The translations under genes were made by a program, and so were the position numbers. From UBA5734 sp964528645 (lineage in GTDB: Bacteria > Bacillota > Clostridia > Saccharofermentanales > UBA5734), in NCBI GenBank assembly GCA_964528645.1, contig CAZGSR010000005.1:1-64000 (forward strand): a stretch of 64,000 nt of DNA. Direction: 5' to 3'. Positions within the stretch are counted from its first letter, which is position 1, and every line of letters begins with the position of its first letter. Positions 27,801 to 35,549 of this stretch are shown one piece after another. The notes below the pieces were generated by a model. It made no database searches. It had not been told where the DNA came from and was given only the letters and a program-made list of their open reading frames with translations.

Positions 27801-28372
27801 ACATCAACGTCCTCGTTCTTGACACCGAAATCTATTCCAACACCGGTGGCCAGGCTTCCAAGTCGACCCCGACTGGTGCAGTTGCCCAGTTTGCTGCAGG
27901 CGGCAAATCGATCAAGAAGAAAGACCTCGGCATGATGGCCATGACCTATGGTTATGTCTACGTTGCCCAGATTGCCATGGGAGCCAACCAAAACCAGACG
28001 CTCAAGGCCTTCGCCGAAGCAGAAGCTTATCCGGGCCCGTCCCTGGTCATTGCTTATGCACCGTGCATCAGCCATGGCATCAAGGGCGGCATGACTGTCT
28101 CCCAGCGCCAGGAGAAAAACGCGGTTGAGTGTGGCTACTGGCACCTCTATCGTTACAATCCGCTGCTCAAGGTCGAGGGCAAGAATCCGTTCGTGCTCGA
28201 CTCCAAAGAACCGACTGGCGATCACAAAGCTTTCCTGATGAGCGAAAACCGCTACACGACCATGCTCAAGAAAATGACCCCTGAGCAGATCGATGCCGTC
28301 TTCGCCAAAGCCAAGCAAGACTCTGTGGATCGTTACGAAAGCTATCGCCGGATGGCTGCCGACATCGGCTGA
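24836..28372 (+). CDS. nifJ: Pyruvate:ferredoxin (flavodoxin) oxidoreductase
   Basis: This single-chain PFOR (1178 aa) oxidises pyruvate to acetyl-CoA and CO2 and reduces ferredoxin, the key step of clostridial sugar fermentation. All domains are fused in the usual order: the pyrimidine-binding domain (TSYAFTEVAGIYPITPSSPM), domain II, the gamma region, a two-cluster ferredoxin domain near residues 695-760 (CIQCNQCSYVCPH, CTGCGSCADVCP), and the thiamine diphosphate domain with CAGCGETPY and GGDGWAYDIGYGGLDH. The proximal cluster Cys residues are present. AAAGGAG precedes the ATG. Codon use is strongly biased, which fits high expression. Confidence 0.98.
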   Translation: MANQKKYMTMDGNTAAAYTSYAFTEVAGIYPITPSSPMADYTDQWAQEGRKNIFGQTVNVVEMQSEGGAAATTHGALATGALATTYTASQGLLLMIPNMYKISGELLPGVFHVTARALAAHALSIFGDHADVMACRQTGFAMLASSSVQEVVDLAAVAHLAAIKGRVPFLHFFDGFRTSHEIQKIEVQDYADLAKLVDMDAVKAFRARGLSPNHPTLRGTAQNPDIYFQGREAANPYYNALPAVVDYYFDEMNKLTGRNYQAFNYYGAPDAERIVIAMGSVCEAIEETIDLLVARGEKVGMVKVHLYRPFSVERLLAAVPKSVKKIAVLDRTKEPGAYGEPLFLDIAAAYAGQDNAPAIVGGRYGLGSKDTTPDQIIAVFKSLKADKPKHNFTIGIVDDVTFTSLPVEESVDVAQEGTIAARFWGLGADGTVGANKNSIKIIGDHTDMYAQAYFSYDSKKSGGVTISDLRFGKNPIRSTYLVNKADFVACHNQAYVNQYDMMSALKPGGTFLLNTIWNKDELETMLPGSIKRYLAQNNIKFYTIDAVSKAEEIGLGGRINTIMQAAFFKLAQVIPVEDAVTYMKKAIYKSYGKKGDDVVNMNYAAVEAGLNAVVEIKVPAEWASAEDVVVEKKPIPDFIKDVVAVMNAQQGDKLPVSAFTGREDGTFPQGTSQYEKRMIATKIPIWQADNCIQCNQCSYVCPHAVIRPFLLTDDEAAKAPAEFKTIKGMKPYDSYQYRIQVSLMDCTGCGSCADVCPAKNKALIMEPIEQHMEQATNWDYAIELPVKANPLNKETVKGSQFEQPLLEFSGACAGCGETPYTKLITQLFGDRMQISNATGCSSIWGGSAPSMPYRPNEKGQGPAWGNSLFEDNAEHGLGMYLGYKQIRSRLAAQLKDLVSVDASEELNTAANAWIESKEDGKKTRAVTETLVAALKAYKGDNEAAKALIATVLENEDYLAKRSQWIIGGDGWAYDIGYGGLDHVLASGEDINVLVLDTEIYSNTGGQASKSTPTGAVAQFAAGGKSIKKKDLGMMAMTYGYVYVAQIAMGANQNQTLKAFAEAEAYPGPSLVIAYAPCISHGIKGGMTVSQRQEKNAVECGYWHLYRYNPLLKVEGKNPFVLDSKEPTGDHKAFLMSENRYTTMLKKMTPEQIDAVFAKAKQDSVDRYESYRRMAADIG

Positions 28373-28403
28373 GACGACAAAACTCAACAGAGACCGGCAA
28401 ACA

Positions 28404-28412
28404 TGCTATAAT
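28404..28412 (+). promoter_or_regulatory. Extended -10 promoter overlapping the PFOR terminator
   Basis: TGCTATAAT is identical to the extended -10 upstream of PFOR. Its predicted start near 28419 falls inside the left arm of the terminator stem, so a transcript started here could not fold that terminator and would read into dnaD. No good -35 is seen. Confidence 0.45.
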
Positions 28413-28415
28413 AAA

Positions 28416-28496
28416 GGCTCGCCCGAAAGGGCGAGCCTTTTTGCTCAGACCGAAAGGGCGAGCCTTTTTGCTCAGACCGAAAGGGCGAGTCTTTTT
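28416..28496 (+). terminator. PFOR terminator with two extra tandem copies of its right arm
   Basis: GGCTCGCCC-GAAA-GGGCGAGCC (28416-28437) followed by TTTTT is a strong terminator. The segment from the loop through the T run is then repeated with a 27-base period, starting at 28424, 28451 and 28478; the last copy has GAGTC and six T. The extra copies lack a left arm of their own. Confidence 0.85.
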
Positions 28497-28543
28497 TACC
28501 CGAATCGTTTTGCCAGTGATGGGGAGGCTTGACACCAGACACC

Positions 28544-29629
28544 ATGCAGATAGATGAAAGCCGCAAACTGCTCTTGTCCGATACTTTGGTTCCGGACATT
28601 TTCATTACCGAGTTGATGCCCTCCCTGAGTGGCCTCTCTGTCAAAGTGTATCTCTATCTGCTCATGACTGCGCGCAACAGTCGCCAGACAACAGAGGCGG
28701 ACCTGGCCCGGCGGCTGGGCTCCGATCCGGATACGATCAAGGCAGCCAACCTGGAGCTGGCCCAGGCAGGTCTCCTGGTTATTCACGACCGTTCCCTGGA
28801 GCTGACCGATATCAAGGCCAGTGAGATCGAGCGGACGTATCGTCCCCGCACCAGCATGCCACCAGGCGAAAATGAGCAGGATATCAATCGCTTCACACTC
28901 CGCGAAAAACTGCTCAAAGATATTGCCAAGACCTTCTTCCAGGGTCTCATGGCCCCTTCGTGGTACTCAGAGATCGAGAGCTGGTTTGACCGCTACCAGT
29001 TTGAGCCAGAGGTCATTTATGCCTTGTTCCAGGAGTGCTCGCGCCGGAACAAGCTCAATAGTAAGGCCTACATCAATCGTGTAGCAGAAAACTGGGCTGC
29101 CCGGAAAATTGTCACATACCAGGATCTCAACAACTACTTCCTGGCCTATGACAAGGTCAACAAGGCGGTCAACAAGGTCGGCAAAAAGCTCAGGAAGACC
29201 ATGACGGAATACGACGAGGAGATCGTTTCCCGCTGGATCGAACAATACAACTACGATTTCGATGTCATCGAGATCGCCTTGCGCAAAACGGTCAAGCTGG
29301 CTAATCCCAATCTGGAGTTTATCGACAAGATCATCCAGGAATGGTTTTCCAACCAGCTCCGGACAGTCGAACAGGTCAAATCATACGAAGAAGAAAAGGC
29401 AGCCCGCCTTGGCAGCGAGCGGGCCCGCCATGGCCAGTCTGGCGGCTCAGCAACCTCTGCACGTCGGCAAGCGGTTGGCAATTTCAATCAACGTGACTAT
29501 GCAGCTGACTTTTTTGAATCTTTTTACGACAACCCGCAGACAGATGCCCAGACGGCAATGGACACACCAGGCAAGAGTGATTCCCAAGTCGAGCCGGTCT
29601 CTCCGGGTGATCTGGGACAAACGGATTGA
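28544..29629 (+). CDS. dnaD: DnaD-like primosomal replication protein
   Basis: This protein of about 361 residues has an amino-terminal winged-helix region (PSLSGLSVKVYLYLLMTARN, then TEADLARRLGSDPDTIKAAN) and two DnaD/DnaB_2 domains. The first (about 150-205) has WFDRYQFEPEVIYALFQEC and INRVAENW; the second (about 225-285) has WIEQYNYDFDVIEIALRKT and IDKIIQEWFSN. DnaD remodels DNA and helps load the replicative helicase. The start is uncertain: ATG 28544 lies 16 bases after GGGGAGG, while an in-frame TTG at 28529 is too close. The DnaC-like loader follows directly. Confidence 0.9.
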   Translation: MQIDESRKLLLSDTLVPDIFITELMPSLSGLSVKVYLYLLMTARNSRQTTEADLARRLGSDPDTIKAANLELAQAGLLVIHDRSLELTDIKASEIERTYRPRTSMPPGENEQDINRFTLREKLLKDIAKTFFQGLMAPSWYSEIESWFDRYQFEPEVIYALFQECSRRNKLNSKAYINRVAENWAARKIVTYQDLNNYFLAYDKVNKAVNKVGKKLRKTMTEYDEEIVSRWIEQYNYDFDVIEIALRKTVKLANPNLEFIDKIIQEWFSNQLRTVEQVKSYEEEKAARLGSERARHGQSGGSATSARRQAVGNFNQRDYAADFFESFYDNPQTDAQTAMDTPGKSDSQVEPVSPGDLGQTD

Positions 29630-29640
29630 GGACAGGACGG

Positions 29641-30654
29641 ATGGAACAGGCATCCATTGCCCGGGCGATCGCCCGGGAATATGACCGCCGGCGTCAGCAG
29701 GCGCAGGCAGAACGAGTCCGCAGGCGCGAGGATGTCTACAGGTCGTGCCCGGACTTGGCTGCGCTGGACCGCCAGCTGGCAACGGCGGGGGCAGACTTGC
29801 TGCTTGAGATCATTGAGCCAGGCCGGCCCCAACGAGCCGAATCCCGCCGCCAGGAGCTTGTGCTCAGGCGACAGGCCATCCTGGCCCAGCAGGGAATCGA
29901 TCCCGATTTTGACCAGCTTCGTCCGGCCTGCACACTCTGCCAGGACACAGGTATTGCCAACGGCCAGCGCTGCTCCTGCTACCGCCAGATCCTGGTCCCA
30001 CTTTTATCCGAACAGGCCAATTTGCATAATCTGGCCGGGCAGAGCTTTGCCCGGTTCGATGCCACATTGTTCTCGGATCAAAAGGATCCTGGCCGCTACC
30101 GGACAGACCGCTCACCGCGCGAACAAATCCAGGCCCTGCGCCAGGTGTGTGAACAATACGTTAACCAGTTTGATGAACCCAGGCAACGCAATCTCCTGTT
30201 CGTAGGCCCGCCGGGAACGGGCAAGACTTACCTCATGGCCTGTGTGGCCAATGCCTTGCTTGACCAGGGCCGTTCCATTCTCTATACCACGGCGCCGGAC
30301 TTGTTTGAGATCATGAGCAACTACCGCACCATGCTGGCCTCCTACCACCCGGATGAAATCCGCTATGAACAAGCCGTTGCCATGCATGATCTTGTATTCC
30401 ACGCCGATTTGCTCTTGGTTGATGACTTGGGTACAGAACCTGCGGCTGCCAGTCGCTACGCCGATTTGCTCGGAATCATCGACCGGCGGACCGGTCAGAA
30501 TCTTGCCACTGTCATATCCAGCAATGCCGATCCGGCTGCTTTGCGCGATACCTACGATGAACGACTGCTGAGCCGTCTGATGGGTAGTTTTGCCATCTAC
30601 AGATTCTTTGGCCCTGATGTCCGCCTGGAACAGGGCCGGCGCCGCCGGAGCTGA
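29641..30654 (+). CDS. DnaC-like AAA+ ATPase, helicase loader
   Basis: This 337-residue AAA+ protein of the DnaC/DnaI/IstB group has a charged helical amino region (about 1-150) with a Cys cluster (CTLCQDTG, then CSCY), followed by the ATPase core: GPPGTGKTYLMA (Walker A near residue 190) and LLLVDDLGTEP (Walker B), with an arginine near RLLSRLMG for the sensor. The zinc-like cysteines match clostridial loaders. It probably opens the DnaB/DnaC helicase ring with DnaD. ATG 29641 follows GAGGA; the TTG at 29626 overlaps the dnaD stop codon. Its position after dnaD supports the role. Confidence 0.9.
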   Translation: MEQASIARAIAREYDRRRQQAQAERVRRREDVYRSCPDLAALDRQLATAGADLLLEIIEPGRPQRAESRRQELVLRRQAILAQQGIDPDFDQLRPACTLCQDTGIANGQRCSCYRQILVPLLSEQANLHNLAGQSFARFDATLFSDQKDPGRYRTDRSPREQIQALRQVCEQYVNQFDEPRQRNLLFVGPPGTGKTYLMACVANALLDQGRSILYTTAPDLFEIMSNYRTMLASYHPDEIRYEQAVAMHDLVFHADLLLVDDLGTEPAAASRYADLLGIIDRRTGQNLATVISSNADPAALRDTYDERLLSRLMGSFAIYRFFGPDVRLEQGRRRRS

Positions 30655-30656
30655 CT

Positions 30657-31106
30657 GTGCAGGTCTTGTGCGGTACCGACCTCGTCCATATCCACCGGAT
30701 TGAACAGGCCATCATGCGCCAGGGCAAACCTTTCCTGGAGCGCATCTTTACTCTGTCTGAAAGGGCATATTGCACCCTGCCCGACGGATCGTTTCGCTAC
30801 GCTTCCCTGGCTGCTCGCTTTGCGGCCAAAGAAGCCATTGCCAAGGCCCTCGGCACAGGAATAGGTGCGGGTATCCAATGGACGGATATCGAGATCTATA
30901 ACCAGTCAGGGGGGGCGCCTGTTTCCCGGCTGCATGGTGCTGCAAAAATCCGATTTGAAGCTTTGGGCGGTTTCTCCCTCTCGATCAGCCTGACTCACGA
31001 CCAGGACCTTGCGCAGGCCTTCTGTGTGCTCTTGAGTACGGGCCAGGCTGGCCAGCTAACACAAGCTGGCAGGAATGAGTCTGACACCCCGGGAGCCCAG
31101 CCATGA
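30657..31106 (+). CDS. acpS: Holo-[acyl-carrier-protein] synthase
   Basis: This 149-residue enzyme transfers 4'-phosphopantetheine from CoA to acyl carrier protein. The family motifs are present: GTDLVHIHRIEQA at the start (metal-binding Asp) and ARFAAKEAIAKALGTG near residue 55 (metal Glu and CoA contacts), then GAPVSRLHG and SISLTHDQDLAQAF. The carboxyl tail (about 20 residues) is longer than usual and looks unstructured. The start is GTG, two bases after the DnaC-like gene stop, with no strong site, so translation is probably coupled. Confidence 0.93.
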   Translation: MQVLCGTDLVHIHRIEQAIMRQGKPFLERIFTLSERAYCTLPDGSFRYASLAARFAAKEAIAKALGTGIGAGIQWTDIEIYNQSGGAPVSRLHGAAKIRFEALGGFSLSISLTHDQDLAQAFCVLLSTGQAGQLTQAGRNESDTPGAQP

Positions 31107-32242
31107 AGCTTTTCAGCAAAAAGCCCAAACCCTATGAACCTCCGATGCACATCGACAGGTACTGGCCGATATACCGGGAAAATGTATTTGTAGACAAGAA
31201 AAAAAGCCGTCTACCACACTGGACGGCGCCTTTGTTCACGCTGCTCGCCATCATCCTGATCGTGTTTTACCTGGCCCCGACGATTTCCCGCCGTGTCATC
31301 AACTTGGGCCAGAACCGAGATGCCGAGGGCCAGCAAATCAGTCGCAGCTACACAGATCTGGACCGGGTCGTCCTATCGCCGGTGGCCGATGTGTATGACG
31401 CGCCTGACATCAAAGCCAGACGCCTGGTCCAGGTTCTGTACAATGAACCAGTCACATTGATCGACCAGCCGACTCATTACGGTTTCAGGCAGGTTGAGCT
31501 CCAGGATGGTTTCACGGGGTATATGAGGGAAAGCGATCTCTCGACCTTTTGTGATGCTGCAGAACCTTCGCTGGCGGTCAACAAACTGGTTGTGGCAACC
31601 GGATCCAAGCGGATCATGAGCCATGCCAAAACAGGGACCCTGGTCGCTGAAGTCATGATGGGTACAGTCCTGTACGCTGACTACCGTGGTGACGGTATTT
31701 CGCGCGTCCTGCTCCCCAGCGGTGAATCTGGCTGGATCAGTGATGATGGCCTGATCATCCTGCCACCCGATGGCAGGGTTGTGCCGGTAGATGAGGGCGC
31801 CCGCTATCTGACAACGACCACCCTGACGTTCCTCAATGTGACCACCCTGGACCATGGTGTGACGATTTATGGCGCCTCTATTCCGGGGATCGTCTACGTC
31901 AGTGCTGCTGTTAATGGACTGGATGTGCCTCGCCAGATGTCGGGCCAAATCCAGGCAGGCCAGGCAGTCAGTCTGGCAAGAGTCGAGGAGACTGGACTGG
32001 TTGACCCCAGGATTCTGATGCCTGGCGACCTATTATTCTTTAGCCGCAGTGGCAGTGCATCAGATCTGGACCGAATGGCAATCTGCATCACACCGAATAG
32101 CCTGCTGGTGGAAAATCAGGGGCGGTCATCCATCCGGCTTCTTGATCCGGCAAAAGACGAGGCCTTGTGGCAGACGCTGGTTGCTGTACGCAGACTGTTC
32201 CCGTCTGACAGTGTCATCTCGGCATCGGCAGAGTCCAACTAG
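31103..32242 (+). CDS. Membrane-anchored SH3-like protein with a degenerate NlpC/P60 domain
   Basis: This 379-residue protein has a basic amino end, one membrane helix (about 42-62), one or two SH3-like segments (about 85-235, with DVYDAPD and GFTGYMRESDL), and a carboxyl region that follows the NlpC/P60 plan: YGASIPGIVYVSAAVNGLDVPR, MPGDLLFF and MAICITPNSLLVENQG. At the catalytic positions the usual DCSG reads SIPG and the HVGIYIG histidine is missing, so hydrolysis is unlikely. A wall-binding or scaffold role is inferred. Its ATG overlaps the acpS stop codon (ATGA). Confidence 0.75.
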   Translation: MKLFSKKPKPYEPPMHIDRYWPIYRENVFVDKKKSRLPHWTAPLFTLLAIILIVFYLAPTISRRVINLGQNRDAEGQQISRSYTDLDRVVLSPVADVYDAPDIKARRLVQVLYNEPVTLIDQPTHYGFRQVELQDGFTGYMRESDLSTFCDAAEPSLAVNKLVVATGSKRIMSHAKTGTLVAEVMMGTVLYADYRGDGISRVLLPSGESGWISDDGLIILPPDGRVVPVDEGARYLTTTTLTFLNVTTLDHGVTIYGASIPGIVYVSAAVNGLDVPRQMSGQIQAGQAVSLARVEETGLVDPRILMPGDLLFFSRSGSASDLDRMAICITPNSLLVENQGRSSIRLLDPAKDEALWQTLVAVRRLFPSDSVISASAESN

Positions 32243-32269
32243 ATCGGTTCACTCACCCAGTCACTCGAC

Positions 32270-32304
32270 AAAAAAAGAACGCTCCCCCTAGCAGGGAAGC
32301 GTTC
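32270..32304 (-). terminator. Rho-independent terminator of rpmB
   Basis: Arms GAACGCT and AGCGTTC (32277-32283, 32298-32304) are followed on the minus strand by seven T. It also lies after the convergent plus-strand gene ending at 32242. Confidence 0.85.
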
Positions 32305-32360
32305 GGTTGCATTGCTGCGATTTTGGCCGTTAAGCGACAAACGACTGTCGACAACGCGGC

Positions 32361-32558
32361 TCAGGCTCTCTTGACCGCGTTGGATCGGAGGCACCTGGTG
32401 CAGACATGCAGGGTTTTGGGCGTTCCATTGTCATCGACCCGGACGCTGTGGACATTCGGTTTCTGCTTCGCGAGCGCGCGGCGGGAAACCTGTGAACGGG
32501 TGATGCTGATCTTTCTGCCGAAGAGAGTATCCTTCGAGCAAACGTCACACTTGGGCAT
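32361..32558 (-). CDS. rpmB: 50S ribosomal protein L28, zinc-ribbon form
   Basis: This 65-residue protein is a normal-length bacterial L28. It starts MPKCDVCSKDTLFGRK and has ITRSQVSRRALAKQKPNVHSVRV in the middle. Two Cys pairs (CDVC and CTRC) make the zinc-binding form rather than the cysteine-free form. A start at 32558 is set by CAGGAGGTG. Bacteria with both forms often switch under zinc limitation; no second copy is seen here. It has its own strong promoter and terminator. Confidence 0.95.
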   Translation of the reverse strand: MPKCDVCSKDTLFGRKISITRSQVSRRALAKQKPNVHSVRVDDNGTPKTLHVCTRCLRSNAVKRA

Positions 32559-32602
32559 CTTGTACACCTCCTGTACGTTTAGTTGCAAAACGCGCAAACA
32601 AG

Positions 32603-32631
32603 ATGATAGCATAAAAATCGTGATTGCGCAA
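32603..32631 (-). promoter_or_regulatory. Promoter of rpmB
   Basis: On the minus strand TTGCGC (32631-32626), a 17-base spacer and TATCAT (32608-32603) with a TGC extension lie 45 bases before the start codon. Confidence 0.75.
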
Positions 32632-32665
32632 TGGTTCGATGGGCTTCTGCAAAAATATTTTCCGG

Positions 32666-33559
32666 TCAGGCTTCTTGCTTCAGCGCTGCTTTGCGGGGAG
32701 TGCCGGTTGTTTTGGGTTGATCGTTGTCATCCTGGCCCAGCATGAGACCATTGACAATAGCACCTGTCGGGCAGACGATCTCGCATTCACCACAGTGCGT
32801 GCATTTGTCCTGGTCGATAATCGCCAGGGGGCCGTCCATGGTGATGGCGCCATACTGGCAGGTTTTGAAGCATTTCTGGCAACCGATGCAGCCAATGGTG
32901 CAATTTTTCCGGGTCTGGCCCCCGGGCCATTTGTTTTTACATTTGACAGAATAGGCGTTTGAATGCTTCGGGATGATTTCGATCAGGTATTTGGGGCAGG
33001 TCTTGACGCAGATGCCGCAGGCCGTGCACTTGGACGAATCGACATGAGCAATGCCATTGGCCATGTAGATGGCGTCGTAAGGGCAGGCTACAGCGCAATC
33101 CCCGTAGCCCATGCAGCCATAGGTGCAGGAATTGGGTCCGGAAAACAGATTCTGGGCGGCATTACAGCTCATGGTGCCGCGATATTCATAACGCTTTTTC
33201 GTATGGTCGACCGTTCCCTGACAATGGACGTGGGCGACTTTCGGGACAAAGGACGGGGTTGCTACACCCAGGTAACGGGATAACTCACTTGCGACTTCTG
33301 CACCACCGACCGGGCACTTACCGGTATCGGGGTCTCCGTCGGCCATCGACTGGGCATAGCCTTCACAGCCGGTGAAACCGCAGGCACCGCAGTTGGCACC
33401 GGGCAAGATCGCTTTGATGTCTTCCAGGCGAGTATCGACCGGAACGGCAAACACGCGGCTGACAATGACAATGACGATACCCAGTATCAGGGCAATGGCA
33501 CTGGCGATCAAGACCGGAGTCAGGATCGATGAGGCCTGGATCATGGCAATTGCAATCAT
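32666..33559 (-). CDS. rnfB: Rnf complex iron-sulfur subunit B
   Basis: RnfB (297 aa) is the membrane-attached polyferredoxin subunit that passes electrons from ferredoxin into the Rnf complex. An amino-terminal helix (about 10-35) is followed by the four-Cys domain LPGANCGACGFTGCEGYA with a later CPVGG, and then by several [4Fe-4S] motifs: CMGYGDCAVACPY, CTACGICVKTCP, CIGCQKCFKTC and CTHCGECEIVCP. Clostridial RnfB often carries extra clusters, as here. It is the last gene of rnfCDGEAB. AAGGAG precedes the ATG, 24 bases after rnfA. Confidence 0.97.
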   Translation of the reverse strand: MIAIAMIQASSILTPVLIASAIALILGIVIVIVSRVFAVPVDTRLEDIKAILPGANCGACGFTGCEGYAQSMADGDPDTGKCPVGGAEVASELSRYLGVATPSFVPKVAHVHCQGTVDHTKKRYEYRGTMSCNAAQNLFSGPNSCTYGCMGYGDCAVACPYDAIYMANGIAHVDSSKCTACGICVKTCPKYLIEIIPKHSNAYSVKCKNKWPGGQTRKNCTIGCIGCQKCFKTCQYGAITMDGPLAIIDQDKCTHCGECEIVCPTGAIVNGLMLGQDDNDQPKTTGTPRKAALKQEA

Positions 33560-33583
33560 AATGTACGCTCCTTGACGTGGCTC

Positions 33584-34174
33584 TTAGCCGAACAATTTCT
33601 CGATCAGGCCTTTGAAGCCAAAGAACGAGATGGATACGAGACCGGCAGAGACCAGTGTGATCGGCAAGCCTTTCATGAATTTCGGTACATCAGCACGGTC
33701 CACTTTGGTGCGGACACCTGAGAACAGGAACAGGGCCAGCATGAACCCCAGACCGGCGCCAGCAGCATGAGAGATGGACTGCACAAAAGTGTACTGGTTA
33801 TCGACATTGAGAATGGTCACACCCAGGACTGCGCAATTGGTTGTAATCAGTGGCAGAAAGATACCCAAGGATCGATAGAGGGCAGGGATCGATTTTTTCA
33901 GGAAGGTCTCGATGATCTGGACCAGAGAGGCGATGATGACGATGAAAACACCCGTCTGGAGATAGCCCAGGTTCCTGGGATAGAGAATGAAATATTGTAC
34001 TGGCCAAGTCAAAGCTGAAGCAAATACCATAACGACAATGACAGCCATACTCATGCCCATGGCCGTCTTGACATTCTTTGAGACACCCAGGAAGGGGCAG
34101 ATGCCAAGGAAACGCGACAGGACGAAATTATCGACCAGGATCGCAGAAAAGAGGATGATCAATAATTCTTTCAT
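33584..34174 (-). CDS. rnfA: Rnf complex membrane subunit A
   Basis: RnfA (196 aa) is a six-helix integral membrane subunit related to NqrE. The amino end ILFSAILVDNFVLSRFLGICPFLGVSKN and the later ITTNCAVLGVTILNV contain the conserved cysteines that bind the intramembrane [2Fe-2S] cluster together with RnfE. RnfA and RnfE have opposite membrane orientation and form the central ion and electron path. GAAGGGAG precedes the ATG, and the gene overlaps the end of rnfE by four bases. Confidence 0.97.
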   Translation of the reverse strand: MKELLIILFSAILVDNFVLSRFLGICPFLGVSKNVKTAMGMSMAVIVVMVFASALTWPVQYFILYPRNLGYLQTGVFIVIIASLVQIIETFLKKSIPALYRSLGIFLPLITTNCAVLGVTILNVDNQYTFVQSISHAAGAGLGFMLALFLFSGVRTKVDRADVPKFMKGLPITLVSAGLVSISFFGFKGLIEKLFG

Positions 34175-34968
34175 GCCTTGTCTCCCTTCTGGTCTTGTGC
34201 AGTTTCGTCAGCCTGGTCCTTGAAACCATGGGTCTCGCGGAACTTGGTGCCGACGCTGCAGGCGCCGCAAAGGGCACAGGCAGAGGCTTCATTGATCGCA
34301 CCGACACATTCTTCAGCCAGTGGGTCCTTGACGCCCGAGTCCCTCTTCTTGTCCATCTGTTCAGAGAGTTTGTTGGCCAGAGCAATCAGAATACCAAAGA
34401 CAAAGAAGCCGCCCGGGGGCAGGATCATGATGATCATCGGTTCGATCCAGCCGCCAGCCTGCAAGGCAGGGAGCGGGATGTCCAGGAAGGTGCCATTGCC
34501 CAGGATCTCACGGATCGAGCCCATCAGGAACAGGGCCGCCGTAAACCCGACGCCCATGCCCAGGCCATCGATGACGGAGGGCAGGACGGCATTTTTACTG
34601 GCAAACATCTCAGCCCGGGCCAGGATGATGCAGTTGACCGTGATCAGGGGAATGAAAATACCGAGGGATTTGTTGAGTTCGGGCAAATAGGCCTGCATCA
34701 GCATCTGGACGATCGAGACAAATCCAGCGATGACTGTGATAAAAGCCGGGATGCGGACTTTGTCCGGGATCGATTTTCTAAGGAGTGAGACGATCAGGTT
34801 CGATCCGACCAGGACAAAGGTCGCAGCCAGGCCCATACCGATGCCGTTCTTGGTTGATGTCGTGACGGCCAAGGTCGGGCAAGTGCCCAGGAGCAGGCGC
34901 AGGACAGGATTTTCCTTGACCAGCCCCTTGGTGAATTCATAGGTCAGGGAACGTTTCTTGGGAGCCAT
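34171..34968 (-). CDS. rnfE: Rnf complex membrane subunit E
   Basis: RnfE (265 aa) is the six-helix partner of RnfA, related to NqrD. It has NPVLRLLLGTCPTLAVT near residue 20 and FIPLITVNCIILARAE near residue 105, which carry the two cysteines for the shared cluster. A hydrophilic tail of about 55 residues includes a small cysteine group (ACALCGACSVG) that is an extension beyond the usual length; it could bind another metal centre. The gene overlaps rnfG by one base and rnfA by four bases, so translation is tightly coupled. Confidence 0.97.
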   Translation of the reverse strand: MAPKKRSLTYEFTKGLVKENPVLRLLLGTCPTLAVTTSTKNGIGMGLAATFVLVGSNLIVSLLRKSIPDKVRIPAFITVIAGFVSIVQMLMQAYLPELNKSLGIFIPLITVNCIILARAEMFASKNAVLPSVIDGLGMGVGFTAALFLMGSIREILGNGTFLDIPLPALQAGGWIEPMIIMILPPGGFFVFGILIALANKLSEQMDKKRDSGVKDPLAEECVGAINEASACALCGACSVGTKFRETHGFKDQADETAQDQKGDKA

Positions 34969-35549
34969 TACTTCACCTCCGCCGCGATGTCCGGATGCAG
35001 GGCTGTCGCCTGGTTGACAGCGCGGGTCACCGCATTTGAAGAAATTGTTGCACCGGCAATCGAATCGATCAGGACTTTGTCGGTTTCATTGGGTTTGACC
35101 GTGTAGATCAAGGATGCATCCAGGTTGTCGTATTGGCGGATGAAAGAATCATCGGCTATTTTCTTGCCAAGGCCAGGGGTTTCATCGTTTTCCAGCGGCA
35201 GGACGCGGATGACCGTGTTGTTCAGGTCGATGGCGACCAGGACCGGAACCTCACCGGCATAACCGCGGAAGGCGCTGCGGTATAAAAAGGCAATCATGCC
35301 GCCATTGGCATCGCGGACTGTATATGCTTCGCTGATCCCGGGGTGGTCAGCAGCATAGGGTGTCAGGTCGATGGGATCAAAGGTCGATGCATCCGGGCAG
35401 ACAGCCTGGCGATTGGCATTGGCCAGGGCGATCGCCTGGGTGTCACGAGCGGCCTGGGTCAGGGAGCTGGTCAGAGCCAGGAGACCCGTGGTAATCAGGA
35501 CAATCAGGGTGAGGATCAGGGCAGGGATAAAACCTTTATCCTTTGACAT
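34968..35549 (-). CDS. rnfG: Rnf complex flavoprotein subunit G
   Basis: RnfG (193 aa) has one amino-terminal membrane helix and an external FMN domain. The flavinylation motif reads DSIAGATISS; the acceptor Thr of the usual (S/T)GAT is present while the residue before GAT is Ala. An ApbE-type enzyme would attach the FMN; none is in this window. GLGKKIADDSF is the other family block. ATG 35549 follows GGAGG; an upstream in-frame ATG at 35591 lies inside rnfD. It overlaps rnfD by 14 bases. Confidence 0.95.
   Translation of the reverse strand: MSKDKGFIPALILTLIVLITTGLLALTSSLTQAARDTQAIALANANRQAVCPDASTFDPIDLTPYAADHPGISEAYTVRDANGGMIAFLYRSAFRGYAGEVPVLVAIDLNNTVIRVLPLENDETPGLGKKIADDSFIRQYDNLDASLIYTVKPNETDKVLIDSIAGATISSNAVTRAVNQATALHPDIAAEVK

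Noticed and set aside
24941..28387. Very long open frame (1148 codons) antisense to PFOR
   Set aside because: It mirrors the biased codon use of the PFOR gene, has no ribosome binding site, and its translation shows no domain. Long antisense frames are expected in strongly biased GC-rich genes.
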